Assembly: GCF_018398335.1 (NCBI RefSeq)
Contig: NZ_JAHBRX010000001.1
Span: forward strand, 4,208,001 to 4,272,000
Direction: 5' to 3'
Origin: Chelatococcus sp. HY11
GTDB lineage: Bacteria; Pseudomonadota; Alphaproteobacteria; Rhizobiales; Beijerinckiaceae
DNA: 64,000 nt
Part shown: positions 1 to 8,359 of the stretch, one piece after another
How the letters are laid out: every line of letters begins with the position of its first letter
Position numbering within the stretch: position 1 is the stretch's first letter
Position numbers and translations under genes: made by a program
The notes under the pieces: generated by a model
The model's database searches: none
The model's input: the letters and a program-made list of their open reading frames with translations, nothing else
What the model was told of the DNA's origin: nothing

Positions 1-1243
1 CATCCGCCGGCAGCTTGTCGCGGAAAGGCTCGAGCAGCGCGATTTCCTCCGGTGAGGGCAGGCCCCGCGCCATGTTGTCCGAATTCTGGAAATAGGAGGT
101 CAGTCGCTTGTAGGACGAGAACATGATGTTGGCATTCGTCCACTCAAAATCGAATGCCAGGCCAAGCGCCTCGCGGATCCGGGGATCCGCGAACGTCTCG
201 CGGCGCAGGTTGAAGTGCCAGCCCTGCGTCGGGATGGCGGCGCCGCTTTCGACCGTCTCACGCTTGACGCGTCCCTGGCGGAAGGCGGGAAAATCATAGC
301 CGGTGGCCCAGATACGCGCCGTGTAGTCCTCGTTGAAATTATAAGTGCCGGCCTTGAAGCCCTCGAAGGCCACTTCGCGATCGCGGAAATAGTCATAGCG
401 GATGCGGTCAAAATTATTGTGCCCGACATTGACGGGCAAGTCCCTGCCCCAGTAGTCCGCGACCCGTTGCAGCTCGATAAAGCGTCCTGGCTCAAAGCGC
501 CCCACTCGATACGGACCGGAGCCCAGGGGGGCTTCCAGCGTCGCCGCCTCGAAGTCACGCTTTTCCCAGTAAGTCCTGGAAAAGACGGGCAGGCCCGCGA
601 TGAGGAGATGCAGGTCGCGATTGCGCCGGACAGACAGCCGCACCACCACCATATAATCGCCTTCGGCCTTCACCTCCTCAAGCTCGGTGAGCAGAGAGCG
701 GAACGTGGGATGCCCTTTTTCCTTGAGCACGGTCATGGAAAAGGCCACGTCATGGGCGGTGACGGGGGTGCCGTCGTGGAACCGGGCCTCGCGCCGGAGA
801 ACGAAGCTATAGGTGCGCTTGTCCGCGGAGATATGGACGGAATGGGCGAGCAAGCCGTACAGCGCGTCCGGCTCGTCCTGGCTCGATGCCATGAGGGTAT
901 CGAAGGTGTCTGGCACGCCGGCGGCGCCATCACCCTTCAGGACATAGACGTTCAACGTATTGAAGGTGTCGAAGGCCTGATTGCCGACGGCTTGCTTGAT
1001 TTGCAGCGAGAGCGAGCCGCCTTTTGGCGCTTGCGGGTTCACATAGGCGAAATGCTTGAAGTCGGCGGGATAGAGCAGGTCACCGAATGACGAGAGCCCG
1101 TGGCGGGTCAACTCGCCGGCTTCCGCCATCCCACCGGCGCCGGTCTGGCCGAACACGGGACGGGCGGCAAGCACGCCGCCGGCCAAGGCCGCCCCGGCCT
1201 GAATGAGGCCGCGCCGGGTGAATGGGTGGAGGCGTCTGCTCAA
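1..1243 (-). CDS. Family-5 extracellular solute-binding protein (YejA-like), partial
   Basis: Periplasmic binding component of a peptide/opine-type ABC importer. The C-terminal end lies outside the window. The reverse strand reads continuously from a TTG start at 1243 with a GGGGAG ribosome site; this TTG overlaps the TGA of the upstream paralogue by 4 nt (TTGA), which argues for translational coupling. The N-terminus carries a twin-arginine motif (TRRGLIQAG) and a hydrophobic stretch ending in an Ala-rich cleavage region, so export is probably by Tat. Family-5 hallmarks include YVNPQAPKGG near the mature start, RFHDGTPVTAHDV and PLGSGPYRV. The yejBEF permease and ATPase genes that normally follow would be beyond position 1. 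Specificity cannot be read from the sequence. Confidence 0.88.
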   Translation of the reverse strand, partial: MSRRLHPFTRRGLIQAGAALAGGVLAARPVFGQTGAGGMAEAGELTRHGLSSFGDLLYPADFKHFAYVNPQAPKGGSLSLQIKQAVGNQAFDTFNTLNVYVLKGDGAAGVPDTFDTLMASSQDEPDALYGLLAHSVHISADKRTYSFVLRREARFHDGTPVTAHDVAFSMTVLKEKGHPTFRSLLTELEEVKAEGDYMVVVRLSVRRNRDLHLLIAGLPVFSRTYWEKRDFEAATLEAPLGSGPYRVGRFEPGRFIELQRVADYWGRDLPVNVGHNNFDRIRYDYFRDREVAFEGFKAGTYNFNEDYTARIWATGYDFPAFRQGRVKRETVESGAAIPTQGWHFNLRRETFADPRIREALGLAFDFEWTNANIMFSSYKRLTSYFQNSDNMARGLPSPEEIALLEPFRDKLPAD

Positions 1244-3093
1244 GGGGTTCTCCCCGGCTTGTTGGCTTCACCGGCGGCTTTCGACCACCAGACGGTCGGG
1301 AAGGCGGCTCCGCCGAAATACGGCATGGTCTTGGGATGATCGAAGCGATCCCACCGCGCCGTCAGTTCCTTCATGAAGTAGTAGTGGGGCACGACATAGG
1401 CGCTCCACAGCAGCACGCGATCGAGCGCATGCGTGGCGGCCAGCAGTTCCTCGCGGGTCTTGGCGAAGATGATCCGCTCGATCAGCGCGTCGACGGCCGG
1501 ATTCCTGATGCCCGCAAGATTGTAGGAGCCGGGCTGGTCGGCGGATCGCGAGCCCCAGAAATCCCGCTGTTCGTTGCCGGGCGAGAGCGACTGCGGGAAC
1601 AGCGTGGCGGTGGCATCGAAATCGAAGCTGCGCAGGCGGTTCTGGTACTGGGCCGCGTCCACGACGCGCAGGCTCACCCCGATGCCTAGGCGTTCCAGTG
1701 CTGCCTTGTAGGGCGCTGCCCAGCGTTCCATGGTCTGGTCATAGCCGAGGATCTCAACCGTCAGTTGTGCGCCGGTCTTTGCATGGACCAGTCGTGTGCC
1801 CTTCAGCTCATAGCCCGCCTCGCGGAGCAGGCCGAGCGCCGTGCGCAGGTTGTTGCGCGTCGCCTCGGCTTTGCCGCCGACGGGATTGGCATAGGGGGTT
1901 GTGAAAACCTCCGGCGGCACCTTGTCCTTCACCTCGTTGAGGATCTCGAGCTCGCGTCCCTGCGGCAAGCCGCTTGAAGCAAGCTCGGTGCCATAGAAGA
2001 ACGAATTGATGCGCTCGTAACGATCGAAGAAGATCGTGCGGTTGAGCTCCTCGAAATCGAACGCGTAGTTGAAGGCCCGCCTGACGCGGATGTCCTGGAA
2101 TTTCTCCCGGCGCAGGTTGAAGACCATCCCCTGCATGACGCCGAGGTTGCGAATGGGAAATTCCTCGCGGACGATGCGCCCGTCCCGGGCGGCGGGAAAA
2201 TCATAGGCCGTCATCCAGTTGCGGATGACGTTCTCGCGGCGCCAGTCGATGCGGTCGCCCTTGAAGGCCTCGAACAGCACGGTCATGTCACGGAAATAGT
2301 CGTAGCGGATCTCGCCGAAATTATTCGTGCCCTTGTTCACCGGCAGGTCTTTCGCCCAATAATCAGGCACCTGCTCGTAGATCGCGTAGCGTCCCGCCTC
2401 GAAGCTCTTCAGCCGATAGGGGCCGGAGCCAAGCGGCGGCTCAAGCGTCGTCGCGGTGACGTCACGCGCCGAGCCACTGGCGGTCTTCCCAGTCCACCAG
2501 TGCTTGGGCAGCACGGTCAACTGGCCGACGATCAGTGGCAGTTCGCGATTGCCCTTCTGGTCGAAGGTGAAGGTCACCTCGCTGGGGCCCGTGGCCTCGG
2601 CCTTCGTCACATTGCGCCAGTAGGCCATGTACATCGGGCTCGTCGCCTTCAGGGTCTCGAAGGAGAAGATGACATCGTCGGGGGTGATGGGCTTGCCGTC
2701 GTGGAAGCGGGCCTGGGGCCGCAGGCGGAATGTGACGGAGGAGAAGTCCTCAGGATAGCTCAGGCTTTCCGCCACGAGGCCGTATTCGGAGCTGATCTCG
2801 TCGAGGCTCGACGTCATCAGCGTGTCGTAGACGCGGCTGATGCCGGTCTCGAGTTCCCCTTTCATGCCGGCGATGGCGGTGTTGAAATTATCGAAGCCGC
2901 CGATCGAGCCGAGGCGGAGGGTGCCGCCCTGGGGGGCGGACGGATTGACATAGTCGAAATGCGCGAAACCCGGGGGATATTTGGGCTCGCCCACCAGCGA
3001 CAGTCCGTGCCGCCAGGTCGTCTGGGCTGATGCCGCCGACAGCGGTGCGAGCAGGGCGGTGAGACAGGCGATGACGACGAGGCGAAACTGCAA
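1240..3093 (-). CDS. Family-5 extracellular solute-binding protein (YejA-like)
   Basis: A 617-residue periplasmic binding protein for an oligopeptide-type ABC importer and a paralogue of the gene just downstream (both contain YVNPxAPxGG, RFHDGxPxTxxDV and PLGSGPYR blocks). The start is TTG at 3093 with GGAG 7 nt upstream. The N-terminus is a classical Sec signal (MQFRLV, Leu/Ala-rich core, cleavage near ASAQ-T), whereas its partner carries a Tat signal. Length is normal for the YejA group. The two genes overlap by 4 nt and form the visible 5' part of an operon whose transporter core should continue to the left of the window. Confidence 0.93.
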   Translation of the reverse strand: MQFRLVVIACLTALLAPLSAASAQTTWRHGLSLVGEPKYPPGFAHFDYVNPSAPQGGTLRLGSIGGFDNFNTAIAGMKGELETGISRVYDTLMTSSLDEISSEYGLVAESLSYPEDFSSVTFRLRPQARFHDGKPITPDDVIFSFETLKATSPMYMAYWRNVTKAEATGPSEVTFTFDQKGNRELPLIVGQLTVLPKHWWTGKTASGSARDVTATTLEPPLGSGPYRLKSFEAGRYAIYEQVPDYWAKDLPVNKGTNNFGEIRYDYFRDMTVLFEAFKGDRIDWRRENVIRNWMTAYDFPAARDGRIVREEFPIRNLGVMQGMVFNLRREKFQDIRVRRAFNYAFDFEELNRTIFFDRYERINSFFYGTELASSGLPQGRELEILNEVKDKVPPEVFTTPYANPVGGKAEATRNNLRTALGLLREAGYELKGTRLVHAKTGAQLTVEILGYDQTMERWAAPYKAALERLGIGVSLRVVDAAQYQNRLRSFDFDATATLFPQSLSPGNEQRDFWGSRSADQPGSYNLAGIRNPAVDALIERIIFAKTREELLAATHALDRVLLWSAYVVPHYYFMKELTARWDRFDHPKTMPYFGGAAFPTVWWSKAAGEANKPGRTP

Positions 3094-3298
3094 TCAACCA
3101 CTCCGTTCCAGGTCTGTGTGCGGGTCGATGGACATTATGCACCGAAGCAGGCTGGTGGCGCACTATGGCGCTTCCCAGGCTTGCCGCCAACCTTCATGAG
3201 GTCGCTTTGGGACGCCGTCTTGCTCTCACGCGTCGAAGGTCGCGCGTATTGCGCCCGTGACACTTGATGTTGCATGGATCATGCGGCTCGACGAGGTG

Positions 3299-3326
3299 AT
3301 TGATCAAAAATGGCAGTCAATTGATC
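3299..3326. promoter_or_regulatory. Possible operator: ATTGATC direct repeat
   Basis: The 340-nt divergent gap between the binding-protein operon (start 3093) and the aminotransferase (start 3436) holds no gene. It contains two ATTGATC copies at 3299-3305 and 3320-3326, 21 bp apart, i.e. on the same face of the helix; TCAATTGA inside the second copy is itself palindromic. This spacing suits a dimeric regulator, but no regulator gene adjoins it. Confidence 0.25.
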
Positions 3327-3435
3327 GCGAGATTTGATGGCTCCTCGCCATCGATCCGCGCTAAGAGCTGGGCATGGATTGCGCTTCCGTCGGCGGGGGT
3401 GGCGCAGGGATCATTCGAGGCGATTGATTGCAGCC

Positions 3436-4623
3436 ATGACCGAAACTGACAGCCTTGGTTCTTCTCTTCGACGCGAGGCCGTGGAGGCCCCGATCAGCGG
3501 CATTGTTGACGTTTTCAACTACGGTCGCCATCGCGAGGGATTGATCCCGCTCTGGGTCGGTGAGGGGGACCTGCCGACGCCATCCTTCATATCCGATGCG
3601 GCCGTTGCCTCGCTCGCCGCCGGCGAGACCTTCTACACTTATCAGCGCGGATTGCCGGAGCTGCGTGAAGCGATCGCACGCTACATCGGTCGCCTCTACG
3701 GCCGCCCGGTTTCACCGGAGCGCTTCTTCGTGACCAGCGGCGGCATGCACGCATTGCAAGTCGCTTTCCGCATGGTATCGGGCGCAGGCGACGAGGTAAT
3801 CGTGCCGACGCCCGCATGGCCGAATTTCGTCGCCGGGGTGGGCATCTCCGGCGCACGGCCGGTGGAGGTGCCGATGACCTTCACGGACAACGGCTGGCTT
3901 CTCGACGTCGATCGTATCGCCGCCGCCATCACGCCGGCGACGAAGGCCATCGTCATCAACTCGCCTTCCAATCCGACGAGCTGGATGGCCACGGCCGAGG
4001 ATATAGCGGCGGTTCTGGCGCTGGCGCGTCGCCATGGTCTGTGGATCATCGCCGATGAGATTTATGGGCGCTTCGTCTACGACGGGCCGGCGCCGGCGCC
4101 GTCTTTCCGCGACGTGATCGATGACGAAGACCGCGTCATCTTTGTGCAGACCATGTCGAAGAACTGGGCGATGACGGGCTGGCGCGTCGGCTGGCTTGAG
4201 ACGAACCCGCGGCTGGGTCAGATCATCGAAAACCTGATCCAGTACTCCTCGTCTGGGACCGCCGCCTTCATGCAGCGCGCAGCGATCGCTGCGCTGGACC
4301 AGGGCGAGGCTTTCGTCGCCGAGCAGTTTGAAGGCGCCAGAAGGGGCCGGACGATCGTCTCGCAGGGGCTGGCGGCGACCAACCGCGTCCGTTTTGCTCC
4401 GGCGCAAGGCGCATTCTATCTGTTCTTCTCGGTTCACGGCGTCGCCGACAGCGCACGCTTCGCCAGGGTCATCGTCGATGAGGCGGCGGTGGGACTGGCG
4501 CCGGGAACGACCTTCGGGGCCGGGGGGGAAGCGTTCTTCCGGCTTTGCTTCGCGCGCAATGTGGCCGATCTCGAGGAGGCGACCCGCAGGCTTGCTTCTG
4601 CCCTGATGCGTCTCGCGCCTTGA
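3436..4623 (+). CDS. PLP-dependent class I/II aminotransferase
   Basis: A 395-residue fold-type I aminotransferase. ATG at 3436 (MTETDS) is preferred because the upstream in-frame codons are Arg-rich and unlike the family; only a weak GAGG lies upstream. Visible family features are the substrate loop GEGDLPTPSFI near residue 40, YQRGLPELREAIA, the ring-stacking region VTSGGMHALQ, NSPSNPT, the cofactor-binding DEIY, and the Schiff-base lysine K242 in SKNWAMTGWRVGW. It is related to aspartate/aromatic aminotransferases. The amino donor is not deducible. It is monocistronic between a divergent operon and an AbrB-like membrane gene. Confidence 0.9.
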   Translation: MTETDSLGSSLRREAVEAPISGIVDVFNYGRHREGLIPLWVGEGDLPTPSFISDAAVASLAAGETFYTYQRGLPELREAIARYIGRLYGRPVSPERFFVTSGGMHALQVAFRMVSGAGDEVIVPTPAWPNFVAGVGISGARPVEVPMTFTDNGWLLDVDRIAAAITPATKAIVINSPSNPTSWMATAEDIAAVLALARRHGLWIIADEIYGRFVYDGPAPAPSFRDVIDDEDRVIFVQTMSKNWAMTGWRVGWLETNPRLGQIIENLIQYSSSGTAAFMQRAAIAALDQGEAFVAEQFEGARRGRTIVSQGLAATNRVRFAPAQGAFYLFFSVHGVADSARFARVIVDEAAVGLAPGTTFGAGGEAFFRLCFARNVADLEEATRRLASALMRLAP

Positions 4624-4769
4624 GCTTGCTCCGGTTCGGGGAGTGATTGCGGCCCATGCATGGCCAACGCCCGTGGGTTGCGCCATGAGCGTTTGACGGG
4701 CGATACGAGAACGCGCGATAGGTCTTCATTCCCTCCGCGCGATCCCAGCGCCTGCGTCATCGAGGTGGT

Positions 4770-5858
4770 ATGACCCGCACCGGCTCCGTTCTCCTGGCAT
4801 CCGCGCGTCAAGTTGCGCAGATCGCCGTTGCGGGAGCCGGGGGGGTGCTGTTCCTCTTTCTGGGGGTTCCGGCTGCCTGGGTGGCGGGCCCGGTCACCGC
4901 TGTCGCGGTCCTCTGCTTTATGCGCCGCTCTGTGCCCATGGCACGGCCTCTGGTTGAGATCGGCTTCCTGCTGGCCGGTTTCACCATGGGAGCGACGGCG
5001 ACGCCTGAGGCGCTGAGCGCACTGACACGCTATCCGGTCAGTCTTCTGCTGCTTGCTTTGTCGGTTCTCGGCGTTCTGCTGCTGACGTCGTTGTGGCTCA
5101 AGCGCACCTCGGGCTGGACGCTGGCGGACGCGGTGCTCGGCTCAGCGCCGGGCGCGTTGTCGACCGTGATGGCGGTGGCGGCGGATCGCGGCGGAAACGT
5201 CGGATTGATCGCGGTCGTGCAATCCTTTCGCCTGTTCGTGCTCGTGCTGATCCTGCCGATGATCATCGTGCTGTCGGGTGGTGCGACAGAGGTGCCCCAG
5301 ACCGGTGAGGTGCTGGCGCCCTTGCCTTTCGCTGTGATCATGGCGCTGTCGTTCGTGCTTTCACTGGTGTTGCAGCGCCTCAGGATCGCCGCGCCGATGC
5401 TGCTTGCCGCGCTCGTCGTCAGTCTTCTCGCCCATGGTCTCGGTCTCGTGCAGGGCCGGCTGCCGGTGTCGCTCTATACTGTGTCGCTGGTGCTGGTGGG
5501 CGCCTTCGTCGGGTCGCGCTTCGCCACGGTCAATCGGCAGGCCCTTATAGCGGCTTTCCCGGCCGCCGTTGGATCCTTCGCCGTCTCGTTCGCCATCGCG
5601 CTGGGCTTTGCGCTCGTATCCTGGCAACTGGCCGACGTCACCTTCGCCGCGGCCATCATCGCCTTCGCCCCCGGTGGCCTTGAGGTCATGACGGTGCTGG
5701 CGCTTCTTCTCGGGCTCGACCCGATCTTCGTCGGGGCCCATCACTTGGCGCGTTTTATCCTGGTCGCGCTTCTCTTGCCGATCATCATCGCCGCCATCCA
5801 TCGCGTGGAAAGCCGCCGGCTGAAAAATGCCTATGCGGCCGGCGACGAACCCCAGTAG
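4770..5858 (+). CDS. AbrB-family membrane protein (COG3180)
   Basis: A 362-residue integral inner-membrane protein with roughly ten hydrophobic helices arranged as two similar halves. It belongs to the AbrB/AmoA-like family (often misnamed ammonia monooxygenase). Visible features are VPAAWVAGPVTA in the first helix pair, the small-residue segment LGSAPGALSTVMAVAA after helix 4 and the corresponding second-half segment FAPGGLEVMTVLA; these GA-rich repeats are diagnostic of the family. The start ATG has GAGGTGGT just upstream. Function is unknown; members have been linked to regulation and small-molecule export. It is convergent with the hydratase gene. Confidence 0.85.
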   Translation: MTRTGSVLLASARQVAQIAVAGAGGVLFLFLGVPAAWVAGPVTAVAVLCFMRRSVPMARPLVEIGFLLAGFTMGATATPEALSALTRYPVSLLLLALSVLGVLLLTSLWLKRTSGWTLADAVLGSAPGALSTVMAVAADRGGNVGLIAVVQSFRLFVLVLILPMIIVLSGGATEVPQTGEVLAPLPFAVIMALSFVLSLVLQRLRIAAPMLLAALVVSLLAHGLGLVQGRLPVSLYTVSLVLVGAFVGSRFATVNRQALIAAFPAAVGSFAVSFAIALGFALVSWQLADVTFAAAIIAFAPGGLEVMTVLALLLGLDPIFVGAHHLARFILVALLLPIIIAAIHRVESRRLKNAYAAGDEPQ

Positions 5859-5873
5859 AGGCCAGTCGCCGGC
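5838..5873. terminator. Hairpin between convergent genes
   Basis: A perfect 9-bp inverted repeat (GCCGGCGAC at 5838-5846, GTCGCCGGC at 5865-5873) straddles the end of the AbrB-like gene and precedes the end of the convergent hydratase gene. There is no U-tract on either strand, so if it ends transcription it is not a standard intrinsic terminator. Confidence 0.3.
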
Positions 5874-5885
5874 GGATATCGCCTA

Positions 5886-6638
5886 TCAGACCTTCACGAG
5901 TTTTGCCGCCAGAGGCCCGATGACCGTTATGGCCGCGATGCTGCTTGGCACTGGCACGGCCGGGGCGCCGTTCAATGTACCGGTGGTGATGAACTGGCCC
6001 TTGCGGAGCCCTCCGCAATGGCTCGGAGGGGCCGCAAGCAGCGCGCGTAGCGGTGCGGCCGGATCCACTTGTGGATGGGCGATTGTCTTGTCCCAGATGG
6101 TTTCACTGTCCCGCATGATGGTGAGATGCATCGTCTCGAGGTCAGGCGCATCGGCGCGGGGGCTGGACGCCGCCAGATAGTAGCCGCCGTTGGCGAGGCC
6201 GTCCGCCAGCATCGACAGGAAAGGCTGCGCCGCACGGTCCTGGTAGCGGGACTGGATGAGCTCCATCCCAAGCGCGATCTGCGAGACTATGCTGTCGGAA
6301 TCGGCAACCGGCGCAGCCGCCGGGACATCCGCATCGAGAATATAGGCAATCTCCACCTCGATGGCGCACGGCGTGTTGCCTGCGACGGGCAGTTCCGGAC
6401 CTCCTTGGCGGCTGACACGCGCCATGATCGGGGCGCATATGGATTGGCCGCTGGCATCGAAGCCGGCCTTCCAGCCGACAATGGCCGAATCCAGCAAATG
6501 CACCACACGCTCCTGCACCGCATAGGCCTCCGCGGGCGAAGTGACGAGGCCTGCCGGCAGGCTCTCGATGGCGGTGCCAGTGCGATGCGCCTCGACGAGG
6601 ATGGCCGCAGCCTTCTCAATGCGATCCAATGAGCTCAT
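5886..6638 (-). CDS. 2-keto-4-pentenoate hydratase / FAH-family protein
   Basis: A 250-residue member of the MhpD-type hydratase family, which adds water to 2-hydroxy-dienoates from aromatic meta-cleavage or carries out related decarboxylations with a divalent metal. ATG at 6638 (MSSLDRIEKAA) is chosen because residues before it are not family-like. Typical segments are SPAEAYAVQERV, GWKAGFDAS, the metal-ligand region CAIEVEIAYIL (Glu-x-Glu), MELIQSRY, LADGLANGGYYL and the C-terminal GQFITTGTLNGA. It follows the cupin gene by 118 nt on the same strand and may be cotranscribed. No ring-cleavage dioxygenase adjoins it, so its substrate is open. Confidence 0.85.
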   Translation of the reverse strand: MSSLDRIEKAAAILVEAHRTGTAIESLPAGLVTSPAEAYAVQERVVHLLDSAIVGWKAGFDASGQSICAPIMARVSRQGGPELPVAGNTPCAIEVEIAYILDADVPAAAPVADSDSIVSQIALGMELIQSRYQDRAAQPFLSMLADGLANGGYYLAASSPRADAPDLETMHLTIMRDSETIWDKTIAHPQVDPAAPLRALLAAPPSHCGGLRKGQFITTGTLNGAPAVPVPSSIAAITVIGPLAAKLVKV

Positions 6639-6756
6639 TCTGTCGTTGCCTTGATAATTGTGGTCGGATGGGCGCCGAAGCCATGGTGCGCCCTCGATCC
6701 GTGGGCGCACACGGGCTTCAATCACGCGATAACTGAAATCAAGTGGAGAGCACGGG

Positions 6757-7368
6757 TCAAGCGATGGAGGGTGTGTCACTGCCCGGGAAAGTCTCTTGCA
6801 GAGCTTCATCCAGCAGGGCCTCGCGATGACGCAAGGCCTCGCGCAAGGGACCGCTGGGCGCGCCGGCGCTTGCCATGAAATCCATCATGACGTCGCGCAT
6901 CGTCGGAAAGCGCCGGCTCAGGTCCTCGAAATCACCGAGTTCAACGTCTGGCGGCTCAACGCCGATCCATTCAGAAGAACCCAGAAGCGCGAAACCCTTT
7001 GCATGTTCGAGGCGCGACATATGAAAGGTGCCGCCGGGAATGAAGAGCTGTGGCCGCATGCCGGCCTCAAGGTCTGGTCCGACGACGCGAACCTCGCCCG
7101 TGCCATCGGGATAAAGCAGGAGGACTTGCAGGGAATCGCCGAGATAATGATGATAGATCTGATCGCCCCGGATACGGTGCATCACGATATGCGCCTCGGT
7201 GGTCACCATGAAATAGAGCGCCGACCCTACTGGCCGCGGACCTTCGTAGCCTTCAGGCAGGGATGGCGCTGGCAGTCTGTGCCGACTGCGATAGGTTTCC
7301 TGGACATAGCCGCAGGTCGGATGTCGTTTCAAGCCCAGGGTGGCCATGATTGCACTGGCTGTCGTCAT
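6757..7368 (-). CDS. Cupin, DUF985 family
   Basis: A 203-residue single-domain cupin of the DUF985 (Cupin_5) group. ATG at 7368 (MTTASAIMATLGL) is preferred; the Lys/Arg-rich extension before it is not conserved in the family. Family features are the opening helix with LGLKRHPTCGYVQETYRS, the beta-barrel segment ALYFMVTTEAHIVMHRI, GDQIYHHYLGDSLQVLLL and PQLFIPGGTFHMSRL, which supply candidate metal-binding His residues. Its C-terminal tail is rich in charged residues. The enzymatic role is unknown; some homologues are annotated as sugar epimerase-like. It is probably the first gene of a two-gene unit with the hydratase. Confidence 0.85.
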   Translation of the reverse strand: MTTASAIMATLGLKRHPTCGYVQETYRSRHRLPAPSLPEGYEGPRPVGSALYFMVTTEAHIVMHRIRGDQIYHHYLGDSLQVLLLYPDGTGEVRVVGPDLEAGMRPQLFIPGGTFHMSRLEHAKGFALLGSSEWIGVEPPDVELGDFEDLSRRFPTMRDVMMDFMASAGAPSGPLREALRHREALLDEALQETFPGSDTPSIA

Positions 7369-7637
7369 GATTGCCGCTTTGCGCCCTTGCCGCTTCTTTG
7401 TCTTGCGTATCGATTTGGCATCGCGGATCCTGACATCGCGAACTTGGCATCGCAAACGCCGCTACCCATCTCGCCAAACGCTCAACGCTTGTCTATCATC
7501 GACCCGTGTCGGCAACAGGTCAACGCATCCGCAGCCTTATACGAAGGGAGATCGAAGGCTGAGACGCGTTGTTAGGGTCATGTGGAACAGAAGCGCTGCC
7601 TTGGCGTTTTTATAACGGTGGGGCAAGGGATCGAGCT

Positions 7638-7772
7638 ATGAATACCATCATCTATCTGGTTAGCGCGGCCGTGATCAATCTCGCTGCAATCGCGCTCTTC
7701 GCCTTCGCAATGCAACGTCCGGCACCCAAGCCGGTTCTGGCGCGTGTACGCCGAAACTCAAGGCGTCTTTAG
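7638..7772 (+). CDS. Small single-pass membrane protein, 44 aa
   Basis: A short reading frame starts at ATG 7638 with AAGGGA 9-10 nt upstream. It encodes one hydrophobic helix (residues 4-26, IIYLVSAAVINLAAIALFAF) followed by a basic, proline-rich tail ending RRNSRRL. The positive-inside pattern suggests an N-out, C-in single-span protein. There is no recognised family and nothing else contests the interval. It could be spurious given its length. Confidence 0.4.
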   Translation: MNTIIYLVSAAVINLAAIALFAFAMQRPAPKPVLARVRRNSRRL

Positions 7773-8076
7773 GCTCCCGCCATCTCTCCCGGATCGCGCG
7801 CACGCGGCGCGTCAGGACCCTCTGTCCAACAGCGTGCTGCTGGCTTGGCTTCCAGGCGGAAGCTTTGCGGCCACCTACCGGGCGTTTAGCCATGATCTGC
7901 GGCGGCTAGCCGTCGGCTTTTTGGTCGTCGTGCAGGATCGTCGACCGGGCGTTCCAGGAAGGCCAGATTTGCGTCCCCGGCGGCAGGTACGGGGAGGCCA
8001 AGAGATAGATGTATCCCTGCGCAGATATATCCCTGCCCCGACTCTGACCGGAAGCGCTTAGTTGCGAGGGAACTCC
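7773..8076. other. Intergenic, no gene recognised
   Basis: About 300 nt between two small membrane-protein genes. Short frames on both strands lack ribosome sites or family features. I see no strong palindrome or terminator here. Confidence 0.5.
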
Positions 8077-8280
8077 ATGATCATCACGGTTCTGACACAC
8101 GCGATCGTAACGATCCTGATCTGTGGCCTCGTCATCTGGCTGATCCAGTTCCTCCCGTTCGATGGCCGGGTGAAGATGATCGTCCGGGTGGTCGTCATCG
8201 TGCTTGGGCTCGTCTCCATCGTTCGCTCGCTCGATCTGCTCGCGATTTCCACGCCCCCGTCGACAAAGATCACCGAATAG
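8077..8280 (+). CDS. Small membrane protein, Thivi_2564-like, 67 aa
   Basis: ATG at 8077 has a good GAGGGA ribosome site 6 nt upstream. The product has two hydrophobic helices separated by a short loop: LTHAIVTILICGLVIWLIQ, then LPFDGRVK, then MIVRVVVIVLGLVSIV. The layout LIxxLPxDGRxKxIxxxVVxxxxxxW/V resembles the small Thivi_2564-type inner-membrane proteins found across proteobacteria, whose function is unknown. The gene stands 79 nt before the cyclase gene on the same strand. Confidence 0.7.
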   Translation: MIITVLTHAIVTILICGLVIWLIQFLPFDGRVKMIVRVVVIVLGLVSIVRSLDLLAISTPPSTKITE

Positions 8281-8359
8281 CGAGGCGCAAGCGCCCTTTC
8301 CGTCCGCGAGCCTTCCACCTAGTGTAACGGCCATCGAACCTTGTTGGGGGAAGGGTTCC

